43,781 bases of DNA from Phaeodactylibacter sp. (GTDB taxonomy: Bacteria > Bacteroidota > Bacteroidia > Chitinophagales > Saprospiraceae). The stretch lies in contig NZ_JALEGS010000015.1 of the NCBI RefSeq assembly GCF_022763345.1, forward strand, positions 1-43,781, read 5' to 3'. The notes under the pieces are model-generated. The model searched no databases. It was given only the letters and a program-made list of their open reading frames with translations, and had not been told where the DNA came from. This document shows, piece after piece, positions 8,870 through 15,759 of this stretch. Made by a program: the position numbers and the translations under genes. Position 1 is the first letter of the stretch; every line of letters starts with the position of its first letter.

Positions 8870-8877
8870 TACTTTTG
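8870..8877 (+). promoter_or_regulatory. -7 element before the small membrane protein gene
   Basis: TACTTTTG matches TAnnTTTG perfectly and lies 26 bases upstream of the ATG at 8904. No clear TTG is seen at -33, so the promoter is only half supported. Confidence 0.35.
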
Positions 8878-8903
8878 CGTTTCATTGCCGAACCACAACG
8901 CAC

Positions 8904-9362
8904 ATGACACAAAAAGTACAACTCGAACTCTACTTCTGGCTTTTCACCCTATTGGCAACGGCCGCCGTGATGCTCCCCATCCTGACCTCTGTACCCGGCT
9001 TCCCCTTCACTTTCGTGAATATCGTCTACGTCATCGTGGCCATCACCATGACACGCTATCTGTTCCTGCTCAGGCATACCTTTCTGGCCAAGCGCCAAAG
9101 CCTGAAAGTGGTGGTCGTGTTCCTGTGTATCCCGCTGATTTTTTATCTGGTACAAAACCTCAACTACTTCCAAACCTACCTCGACGAGGAGGGCCCGGAA
9201 GCCATCATCGGCAAACTCGCCTACACCGAACAGCAAAACCTGCTGGTCTACATCCGAAGCGAACTGCTGCTGTTTGGCGTCATGAGCATCATCAGTTCCG
9301 TACTCCTGCCCTTCCGGCTGATCCTTTCGGTTTGGCGGACGCGGAACCGGGGGACGGTTTGA
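8904..9362 (+). CDS. Small four-helix membrane protein of unknown function
   Basis: The 152-aa product is hydrophobic, with four probable transmembrane helices: about 8-28 (FWLFTLLATAAVMLPIL), 32-52, 67-85 (VVVVFLCIPLIFYLV) and 118-140 (LLLFGVMSIISSVLLPF). The second loop carries a basic RHTFLAKRQ stretch and the third an acidic DEEGPEA stretch. I chose the ATG at 8904 because the longer in-frame opening upstream is only the translation of the tandem repeat array. It ends convergently with the symporter gene, with a hairpin between. I do not recognise the family. Confidence 0.7.
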   Translation: MTQKVQLELYFWLFTLLATAAVMLPILTSVPGFPFTFVNIVYVIVAITMTRYLFLLRHTFLAKRQSLKVVVVFLCIPLIFYLVQNLNYFQTYLDEEGPEAIIGKLAYTEQQNLLVYIRSELLLFGVMSIISSVLLPFRLILSVWRTRNRGTV

Positions 9363-9371
9363 AATTGAATT

Positions 9372-9403
9372 CTGGCGATCCTGAGGACAGATAAGGATGC
9401 CAG
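9372..9403. terminator. Hairpin between convergent genes
   Basis: CTGGC-G-ATCCT (9372-9382) pairs with AGGAT-GCCAG (9394-9403): a 10-bp stem with one bulged base, placed exactly between two convergent stop codons. There is no T-run on either strand, so termination activity is uncertain. Confidence 0.4.
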
Positions 9404-10972
9404 CTAGAACACATACTTCAGGCTCATGCTGATGCCAATAATCAGTACCAGAAAGCCCACCAGAAGTGCAGCCTCCCAGCCCAACAGGCGGTTCCAGTCC
9501 ATCTTAAAGTCGATGACCACTTCCTTAGCCCGGCCGGGCAGCAGGCGGCTTGCCCCGTAGCCAACGGTCAGCGTCAGTGCGGCACCAATTGCATTCCACC
9601 AAAACCAGAATACTTCCGGTACGTAGAGCCAGAGGTAGATATTGACCAGAACACCGGTCGCCAGGCCAATATTTGCGCCAAGCGCGTGCGTGCGCCGCGT
9701 CATGATAGCCAGCAGGAAAGTCGCAAGAATGGGGCCGTAAAACACCGAACCGATTTTATTGATGGCCTCAATGACGGTGTCCGCAATTTCACCAGCGTAG
9801 GCAGCGAGTACAATGCATACCAGCCCCCAGGCAAAAGCGGTGTAGCGGGAATAGCGCATGTAATCCCCATCCTTCAGCGTCTTGCCACGGGCAATGAAGT
9901 CCTCCACCGTCACAGCCGACAGGGAGTTGATGGCGGAACTCAGTGAAGACATGGCAGCAGATAAAATGGCCACAATGAGCAGTCCAATCACCCCGTTCGG
10001 CAAGTAGTCCCGGATAAACACCGGGATCATCATGTCCGGCTTATCCGCCGGAACCGCGGCCTGAAAAGCAGGGGTCGTAGCGACCAGTGTGCCAATAATC
10101 AATCCCATAATGCAGTAGGTAAGGGTCACGGGAAAGCGGATGAGCCCGTTGAACAGCAGCGTTTTCCGCACCACACCCATATCCCGGGCAGAAAGCGTAC
10201 GCTGCGCCTGCGACTGATCCGTGCCGTAGTAGGACACATACAGGAAAAAGCCGCCCAAAAGCATGGGCCAAAAGCCAAACTCCTCCCCTTTCTGAAAGCC
10301 CCATCCGGAAAAATCCACCGCATCCAAACGGTCGCGGTCAAGCTGCGCAGTAAAGGCTTCCCAGCCTCCAATTTCTGCAAGCGCAAAGCCCATGCACAGC
10401 AAAATCCCCAAAAACAGGATGATCATCTGAATCATATCGCCGTAGACGACTGCTTTCATTCCGCCCTGCAAAGAATAAATTAGGGTGATGACCCCAATGA
10501 TGCCAAGCGTGGTGAAAAAGGACACCCCCAGCACACTTTCCAGAATAATGGAAACTGCATAGACCATCACCCCGGTCGCAAAGGCCCGGCTGATGAGAAA
10601 GACGGCACTCAGCAACAAACGCGTAGATGCACTAAACCGGCGCTCCAAATACTCGTAAATGCTAACGATACCCGCATTGTAAAGAGGCGGAATAAGCACG
10701 GCCATCAGAAACAGCATCGCCACAGGCACGCCAAACTCAAAACTGAGCCACTCCAGCCCGCCCCCTTCGCGCAACCCTACAAAAGCCGGGGCCGAGATAA
10801 AACTGATGGCCGATAACTGTGTAGCCATAATCGACAGCCCCAACGGCAGCCAACCGAAGCTCTTGCCGCCCAGGAAATAGTCCTTACCGTCTTTCTGATC
10901 TTTGAAAAAGTAGCCCAGCCCAAGAAAAGCCAGAGCATAAACCGCCACGATAATATAGTCTAATGTATTCAT
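9404..10972 (-). CDS. Sodium:solute symporter (SSS family)
   Basis: The 522-aa inner-membrane transporter belongs to the SSS/SLC5 family, which couples uptake of sugars, amino acids, sialic acid or other small solutes to sodium entry. About 13 hydrophobic segments run through the protein. Family features include the N-terminal YFLGGKSFGWLPLG loop, the TM2 stretch ATQLSAISFISAPAF, and the SAAMSSLSSAINSLS stretch (sodium site) in the middle. The substrate cannot be read from sequence and no catabolic genes adjoin. I chose the ATG at 10972 because the 23 extra residues of the longer opening are hydrophilic and overlap a strong inverted repeat. It is divergent from the MarR gene. Confidence 0.9.
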   Translation of the reverse strand: MNTLDYIIVAVYALAFLGLGYFFKDQKDGKDYFLGGKSFGWLPLGLSIMATQLSAISFISAPAFVGLREGGGLEWLSFEFGVPVAMLFLMAVLIPPLYNAGIVSIYEYLERRFSASTRLLLSAVFLISRAFATGVMVYAVSIILESVLGVSFFTTLGIIGVITLIYSLQGGMKAVVYGDMIQMIILFLGILLCMGFALAEIGGWEAFTAQLDRDRLDAVDFSGWGFQKGEEFGFWPMLLGGFFLYVSYYGTDQSQAQRTLSARDMGVVRKTLLFNGLIRFPVTLTYCIMGLIIGTLVATTPAFQAAVPADKPDMMIPVFIRDYLPNGVIGLLIVAILSAAMSSLSSAINSLSAVTVEDFIARGKTLKDGDYMRYSRYTAFAWGLVCIVLAAYAGEIADTVIEAINKIGSVFYGPILATFLLAIMTRRTHALGANIGLATGVLVNIYLWLYVPEVFWFWWNAIGAALTLTVGYGASRLLPGRAKEVVIDFKMDWNRLLGWEAALLVGFLVLIIGISMSLKYVF

Positions 10973-11011
10973 AACTTGGTCTTCGTTTTGCCTGTGGGAG
11001 TTGGGCTCTTC

Positions 11012-11091
11012 TATACCGACGACGAAGTAGTTTGGGACCAACCATGACTTCGTGTCGGCATACCTGTGCGTACCGGCATACTCGTGCGTCG
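11012..11091. repeat. Long hairpin plus tandem 18-bp direct repeat
   Basis: TATACCGAC-G-ACGAAGT (from 11012) pairs with ACTTCGTGTCGGCATA (to 11062), 16 bases per arm with one mismatch and one bulge, and an inner TTGG/CCAA pair. The right arm runs into two tandem 18-bp copies, 11056-11073 and 11074-11091, which share CGGCATAC at their start and GTGCGT further in. It lies between the divergent symporter and MarR genes and could be an operator, an RNA structure or a repeat remnant. Confidence 0.5.
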
Positions 11092-11225
11092 GGTTTGTGC
11101 CTTACGCCCAAACCTCTCCGTTCCGAGTATAGCCTCAATCCCGATTATTCCTCCCAAAATAAGAAGATTATGCAACCTAAGCCTTAACTTCGTTGTTCAA
11201 ACTTCAGTACCAAGACCGGGCGAGC

Positions 11226-11678
11226 ATGAAAATAGAACAAGCAATCAACCAGACCAAACCATTTAGAAATAACCGTCACCGGGCGATGGTCAACCTGATT
11301 TATACCCATAACTGGATGGTAGACCAACTGCGGGCCAAGATCAAGCCACACGGCATCACCATGCAGCAATACAACGTACTGCGTGTATTACGAGGCGCAG
11401 GTGAGCCCATCAGCACCTCTGTAATCAGAGAGCGGTTGCTGGACAAAATGGCGGATACTTCCCGCATGGTTCACCGCCTGGCGCAGAAGGGGCTGGTGGT
11501 ACGCAGAGAGTGCGCTCACGATAAGCGCCTGGTGGATGTATCGCTGAGCGATGAAGGTTATGCCATGCTGGACCAACTCGATATACTCCACACCGAAATG
11601 GACCGGATTTGCGAAGCCCTTACAGAAACCGAAGCCGCTCAGCTTAGTGCCTTACTGGATAAATTGCGGTCAGATTAA
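11226..11678 (+). CDS. MarR-family transcriptional regulator
   Basis: The 150-aa product is a winged-helix DNA-binding dimer of the MarR family. Helical N- and C-terminal dimerisation segments flank the wHTH (about residues 45-110), with recognition-helix context MADTSRMVHRLAQKGLV and the wing motif RRECAHDKRLVDVSLSDEG, which carries the family DxR-type signature. The regulator probably senses a small ligand; the divergent symporter gene is a plausible target. I start at the ATG at 11226; an in-frame ATG 11 codons upstream is less likely. The gene ends in a strong terminator. Confidence 0.88.
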   Translation: MKIEQAINQTKPFRNNRHRAMVNLIYTHNWMVDQLRAKIKPHGITMQQYNVLRVLRGAGEPISTSVIRERLLDKMADTSRMVHRLAQKGLVVRRECAHDKRLVDVSLSDEGYAMLDQLDILHTEMDRICEALTETEAAQLSALLDKLRSD

Positions 11679-11708
11679 GCCTGTATCTGTCAGGCGTCCG
11701 CATAACAT

Positions 11709-11743
11709 AAAAGCCGTTTGGAACTTGTGTCCAAACGGCTTTT
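11709..11743 (+). terminator. Rho-independent terminator of the MarR gene
   Basis: AAAAGCCGTTTGGA (11709-11722) and TCCAAACGGCTTTT (11730-11743) form a perfect 14-bp stem with a 7-base loop. It is A-rich on the left and T-rich on the right, so it may work on both strands. Confidence 0.85.
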
Positions 11744-11769
11744 CTAATGACCAAAAGTCCGGTTCAAAG

Positions 11770-11845
11770 TACCTTTGTAGTGGGGCAAAAATAAAATGTA
11801 CAACTTTCAAAAAGCTTTTGCCCCAACGTTGCACAAAACCAGTTG
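11770..11845 (+). promoter_or_regulatory. -7-like element followed by strong inverted repeats
   Basis: TACCTTTG (11770-11777) is a perfect -7 match on the plus strand. Just after the expected start lie GGGGCAAAA (11782-11790) and its exact reverse complement TTTTGCCCC (11816-11824), then CACAA...TTGTG at about 11832-11847. There is no -33 TTG. It may be a small RNA, or part of the 3' region of the minus-strand exported-protein gene that ends at 11871. Confidence 0.3.
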
Positions 11846-11870
11846 TGTATTTTATTTTCCGAGAAGCCCT

Positions 11871-12497
11871 TTACTGTACGCTCAGCCCAGTCACCTTTTT
11901 CCGGTCAAAGTATTCTTTAGCCTGAGGCGAATAGACTTCAATGGTTTCGTATTCCACAGTCACGGTTTTACCTTTGAGGCTACCGGGATTTTGAATGAGT
12001 GCATCACTGCCCTTGAAGTAGCTCATCCAAAGCAGCTTTTGAGTACGCCCATTCGCCTCTTTGATAGTAATAGTGGCAATATCGTCACCAGAAATCCCTT
12101 CAAAGGAGCCCGAAACCGTTCCTGTTGCCTGGGCAGCCGGTGCAGCATTCATACCTTGTGGAGGTTGCTGTCCCGCCAGTTTCATGATGACGTTGGGGCA
12201 TTTGAAAGCCATTTTCATACCGATTTGCTCCCCAAGTTTGGTCATTGCTGCCTGATCGCTGGGGTCAAGTTGGCCATACTCCTTTTCGAAGGCAGCCTGA
12301 TTCGCACCCACCGCTTCCATAATACAAAAGCCAAGCTGCATCTGAAGGTCATCATTGGACATGGCATCCGTATCTTTTTTGGAAATGCATGCGCAGGCGG
12401 CATCTGCCAGCTTGTCCAGAAGCGCATCCTGTGCAAGCATTGGCTGAGCCAACAGGAACAGTGCGCCAAAAAGTGCAGTAGCGAGAATATTCTTCAT
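11871..12497 (-). CDS. Exported protein of unknown function
   Basis: The 208-aa product has a signal peptide (about 1-22, ending MLAQ). Residues 23-110 form a helical, Cys-containing domain (ADAACACISKKD, LGFCIMEAVG, FKCPNVIMK). A short Ala/Gln/Pro linker leads to a beta domain (about 125-208) with GTVSGSFEGISGDDIATITI and TVEYETIEVYSPQAKEYF. The Cys-rich part resembles periplasmic proteins seen in many Bacteroidota without known function. A perfect -7 (TACCTTTG, 12514-12521 minus) lies 17 bases upstream of the ATG. The gene follows the Rrf2 gene with 38 bases between them. I do not recognise a family. Confidence 0.8.
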   Translation of the reverse strand: MKNILATALFGALFLLAQPMLAQDALLDKLADAACACISKKDTDAMSNDDLQMQLGFCIMEAVGANQAAFEKEYGQLDPSDQAAMTKLGEQIGMKMAFKCPNVIMKLAGQQPPQGMNAAPAAQATGTVSGSFEGISGDDIATITIKEANGRTQKLLWMSYFKGSDALIQNPGSLKGKTVTVEYETIEVYSPQAKEYFDRKKVTGLSVQ

Positions 12498-12513
12498 GTT
12501 TCTGATTTTGAAG

Positions 12514-12521
12514 CAAAGGTA
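12514..12521 (-). promoter_or_regulatory. -7 element of the exported-protein gene
   Basis: TACCTTTG on the minus strand, 17 bases before the ATG at 12497 and 15 bases downstream of the Rrf2 stop codon. It suggests transcription independent of the Rrf2 gene. No clear -33 TTG is visible. Confidence 0.4.
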
Positions 12522-12535
12522 GGGAAAAATGGTTT

Positions 12536-12979
12536 TTAAGACTGTTCTTTTCGTAGCGCTTCTTCCCTTTCCATTATTGCGGCCATGCTATTGTCCTCCA
12601 GCGTCTTCAGGGTTTGATCACGGATGGTCAGGAAGACTGCCCGTATACCACAGGTTGTCTCATCTTTACACTCCTCGCAACGCTCATAGTAGTTGAGAGA
12701 AACACAGGGCAGCATCGCAATCGGCCCGTCAAATAAGCGCATCACCCGCGCCAGGCTGATCTCCTCCGGTGGTACTTTGAGAAAGTAGCCGCCCTTTCGG
12801 CCACGCTTGCTACGCAGAAAACCGGCATTTTTCAGATCAAGGAGGATGGCTTCCAGAAATTTGTGTGGGATGTTTTCGCCTTCTGCTATTTCCGAAGCCA
12901 GTATAGGCCTTTCTTCGTTGCGATGTCGCGAAACATACAGCAAGGCGTTAATAGCGTACTTAGATTTTTTCGATAACAT
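12536..12979 (-). CDS. Rrf2-family transcriptional regulator
   Basis: The 147-aa product is an Rrf2-family winged-helix regulator (relatives: IscR, NsrR, CymR). The wHTH covers about residues 1-75, with the family motif SKKSKYAINALLYV at the start and FLEAILLDLKNAGFLRSKRG in the recognition region. Four cysteines follow: Cys92, Cys101, Cys104 and Cys110 (PCVSLNYYERCEECKDETTC). IscR/NsrR proteins use three Cys in this segment to hold a 2Fe-2S cluster sensing iron, redox state or NO; the spacing here (C-x8-C-x2-C-x5-C) is compatible with a cluster but not identical. The gene diverges from an RND efflux operon, so that pump is a candidate target. Confidence 0.9.
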   Translation of the reverse strand: MLSKKSKYAINALLYVSRHRNEERPILASEIAEGENIPHKFLEAILLDLKNAGFLRSKRGRKGGYFLKVPPEEISLARVMRLFDGPIAMLPCVSLNYYERCEECKDETTCGIRAVFLTIRDQTLKTLEDNSMAAIMEREEALRKEQS

Positions 12980-13031
12980 AGGTAAAAGTCGTTCTTGTCG
13001 CCCAAGATAGTAGAATTTGAAGTGGTCAACC

Positions 13032-13047
13032 TGTGATAGGTATCACA
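13032..13047. promoter_or_regulatory. CRP/FNR-like palindrome between Rrf2 and efflux genes
   Basis: TGTGATAGGTATCACA has two 7-base arms around GG and matches the E. coli CRP consensus TGTGA-N6-TCACA exactly. It lies in the 214-base divergent intergenic region between the Rrf2 gene and the tolC-type gene. It could be the operator of a Crp/Fnr-family protein or of the Rrf2 regulator itself. Confidence 0.5.
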
Positions 13048-13193
13048 ATCCACCCTGTCATTTGTTCACACGGGCCTTTCATTGCCGATTCCTGACTATT
13101 CATTGCCGAAAATCGACGATTCGTTCCCACAGGGTCGCATCCATACAGGAAACCTCCTACCTTGCTACTCTATTGTTCTGATAACCAACTACG

Positions 13194-14579
13194 ATGAAAC
13201 TTCAAATCATTTTTCTGCTCTTGCTGGGAGCGTTACTTGCCGGAAAGGCTCAATCCCCACTTGACACCTACATCTCACAAGCACTCCAGCAAAACATTGG
13301 AGTACAGCAACAAAAGCTCACTTTAGAAGCAGCAAAAGCTGACCTCAAACTCGCCCGGCAGCAACTTCTCCCTACCCTTTCGGTAAATGCCCGTTATTCG
13401 GTAGCTTATGGCGGACGTGCTTTCATCATTCCCGTTGGTGACCTGGTCAATCCCATTTATTCCAACCTCAATGCCCTGAATGAAGTGGCGGCCTCGGCTA
13501 CGCCCGACTACCCGACTATTCCGGAATATCCAGCTATCAGCAATGTGGAAGAGAATTTCCTGCGCCCTACCGAACAGGAAACCGTGGTACGCCTGCAAAT
13601 GCCGCTCTACAACCAAGCCATTCTGAAGAATCAACGCATACACGAGAACCTGGAGGCCGCCAGCCGCTTATCCGTGGAAGCCTATAAGCGGACGCTGGTC
13701 AAAGAGGTAAAGGTAGCCTACTATTCCTATTTGCAGGCCAGGCAAGGCACCCAAATCGTTGAACAAGCCAGGGATATCCTGCAGGAGAACCTGCGAACTA
13801 CTCAAAGCCTCGAAACCCACCACAAAGTCACCAGGGATGCTGTTTTCCAAGCTCAAGCCGAGCTTAGCAGCGTAGAACAGCAACTTGTAGAAGCCCAAAC
13901 CCTGGAAAAGGTAGCCCGTGGTTTCTTCAATACCCTGCTCAACCGCCCTCTTGACACCGCCATCGATAGCTCGGCGGAGACACCCGCCAACACCGCCTAT
14001 ACCGATGCCCTGGAACAGGCTACCGCTCAGGCCCTGAGCCAAAGAGAGGAATTCCGGCAACTGGCGTACTACGAAGCTGCCCGGGACCAGGAAATCCAAA
14101 TGGCCAAGGGCGCACGCCTGCCTTCCATCAACCTACAGGCCGACTATGGCATACAGGGCACCCGGTATGTAGTAGACGACGGCGCTCAGTTCTTCCTGGG
14201 CTCCGTGGTGATGAATGTGCCTCTGTTTGACGCAAAAACCAATACGCGTGTGCAGCAGGCTACCATCGCACAACTTCAGGTCGAGCAAGAACGAGCAGCA
14301 GCCGAGCAGCAAATTCAGCTTCAGGTGCTTAAGGCCTACTACGAAATGGAAGCTGCCCAGGAGCAGATCAAACAGGCTGAGGCCGCCTATACCGCCGCCG
14401 ATCAAGGGTTCCGGCTGGTACGCAAAAAGTACGAGCAGGGGCAGGCTAACCTCCTGGAATTCCAACAGTCCCGCAATCAGATGACTACAGCAGCTCTGCA
14501 ACAATCCATTGCCCGGCTGCAATACCAAATCAGACTGGCCAACCTTGAACAAGCAACTGCAGCTTACCCCATTCCCTAA
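13194..14579 (+). CDS. Outer membrane efflux protein, TolC family (pump 1)
   Basis: The 461-aa product is a TolC-type outer-membrane channel, the exit duct of a tripartite pump. A signal peptide (about 1-19, ending GKAQ) is followed by two homologous halves rich in long alpha-helical coiled coil (for example AAKADLKLARQQLLPTL and EQIKQAEAAYTAADQGF). The conserved LxxARxxLLPxL pattern near residue 50 and the second-half ARLPSINLQADYG match the family. It opens a three-gene operon, 23 bases before the adaptor gene. A perfect promoter was not found; a partial -7 (TACCTTGC) lies about 35 bases upstream. Confidence 0.93.
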   Translation: MKLQIIFLLLLGALLAGKAQSPLDTYISQALQQNIGVQQQKLTLEAAKADLKLARQQLLPTLSVNARYSVAYGGRAFIIPVGDLVNPIYSNLNALNEVAASATPDYPTIPEYPAISNVEENFLRPTEQETVVRLQMPLYNQAILKNQRIHENLEAASRLSVEAYKRTLVKEVKVAYYSYLQARQGTQIVEQARDILQENLRTTQSLETHHKVTRDAVFQAQAELSSVEQQLVEAQTLEKVARGFFNTLLNRPLDTAIDSSAETPANTAYTDALEQATAQALSQREEFRQLAYYEAARDQEIQMAKGARLPSINLQADYGIQGTRYVVDDGAQFFLGSVVMNVPLFDAKTNTRVQQATIAQLQVEQERAAAEQQIQLQVLKAYYEMEAAQEQIKQAEAAYTAADQGFRLVRKKYEQGQANLLEFQQSRNQMTTAALQQSIARLQYQIRLANLEQATAAYPIP

Positions 14580-14602
14580 CCCCACCCATTAATACCTAGA
14601 TT

Positions 14603-15733
14603 ATGAAATCCTATATCATTCTATTCAGCCTGTTTATCCTGAGTGTACTGACTTTTCAAAGTTGCAGCGATACCAAGGCCTCCTCCCCCGACTCTAATCC
14701 CTCCACCCCACCCAGAACGGTAAAAGTGATGCCGGCACAAAGCATTCAATACCGGGAAGCAGTCAAAGCATCCGGGCAGCTGGCACTGGCTGAGGAAGCC
14801 CGCCTGAGTTTCAAAACCGGTGGTGTGATCCGCAAAATCCATGTCCGGGAAGGGCAACAAGTCCGTGCAGGGCAGTTGCTGGCAGAAATTGAAACGGATG
14901 AGATCAGCGCACGTGCCCAACAGGCAGAACTCGGCAAAGCTCAGGGCGCCATTAGCGTGGAAAACGCCCGCCTGGCCCTTCAACTTGCCGAACGGGACTA
15001 CCGCAATGCCAAAGGCCTATACACCGATAGTGTGGCTACTCTGGAACAACTCGAAAATGCCGAAGTACAACTGGACAACGCACGCAATCAGCTTAAGCTA
15101 GCCGAACGCGCCCAAAGCATACAGGCTCAACAGGAAGAAGTGGCTAACTACAATCTTCGCCATGCAAAAATCCTGGCCCCGGCAGATGGCACCATCCTCA
15201 AAAAAATGGCGGAGCCCAATGAAGTCACTAACCCCGGCACCCCTGTCCTGCTTTTCGGCTCTCATTCAAAAGCCTTTGTCCTACGGGTAAGCGTGACAGA
15301 CAAAGACGTAGTCCACCTCAATCTGGGCGACCCTGCTACGGTCGTTTTCGATGCCTACCCTGGCCGTACGTTCTCAGGCAGCATCCGGGAGATCGCTGGC
15401 ATGGCAGACCCCTACACCGGCACTTTCGAGGTAGAAGTGGAAGTCAAGCCTGAAGCCGTAGCACTCCGCTCCGGATTTATCGGCCGGGTGTCCATACAAT
15501 CAAGCGAAGCTATACCGCTTATATCCATTCCCACAGACGCACTCAAAGTAGCCGACGGGCAAGCCGGGATAGTGTTCACTGCAGTGGGGAACCAGGCCCG
15601 GCAGCAAAAGGTGGATATCTACAAGCTCCAGGGGGACCAGCTTCTGTTGCGCTCCGGTGTGAATGCAGGCGATCAGGTCATTACTTCCGGCCTGGGCTTT
15701 TTGCAGGATGGAACGCCGATCATTATTGAATAA
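14603..15733 (+). CDS. RND efflux periplasmic adaptor, lipoprotein (pump 1)
   Basis: The 376-aa product is a membrane fusion protein (HlyD/AcrA type) linking the inner-membrane pump to the TolC channel. The signal peptide ends in a lipobox with Cys21 (VLTFQSC), so it is lipid-anchored. A barrel-sandwich (lipoyl-like) half is visible at GGVIRKIHVREGQQVRAGQLLAEI, an alpha-helical hairpin at about 100-160, and the second lipoyl half at ILAPADGTILKKMAEPNEV. A beta-barrel and membrane-proximal domain follow. It lies 23 bases after tolC and 26 before the permease. Confidence 0.93.
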   Translation: MKSYIILFSLFILSVLTFQSCSDTKASSPDSNPSTPPRTVKVMPAQSIQYREAVKASGQLALAEEARLSFKTGGVIRKIHVREGQQVRAGQLLAEIETDEISARAQQAELGKAQGAISVENARLALQLAERDYRNAKGLYTDSVATLEQLENAEVQLDNARNQLKLAERAQSIQAQQEEVANYNLRHAKILAPADGTILKKMAEPNEVTNPGTPVLLFGSHSKAFVLRVSVTDKDVVHLNLGDPATVVFDAYPGRTFSGSIREIAGMADPYTGTFEVEVEVKPEAVALRSGFIGRVSIQSSEAIPLISIPTDALKVADGQAGIVFTAVGNQARQQKVDIYKLQGDQLLLRSGVNAGDQVITSGLGFLQDGTPIIIE

Positions 15734-15759
15734 TTCCCTCACCTCCACAATCCACACTG

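Noticed and set aside
8599..8907. Open frames across the 8.6-8.9 kb repeat array
   Set aside because: Their translations only repeat SLREAPP-like units dictated by the 23-24-bp DNA repeat, and no start context or domain is seen.
11796..12539. 247-codon plus-strand frame opposite the exported protein
   Set aside because: The minus-strand frame has a signal peptide and a -7 element; the plus frame is its shadow.
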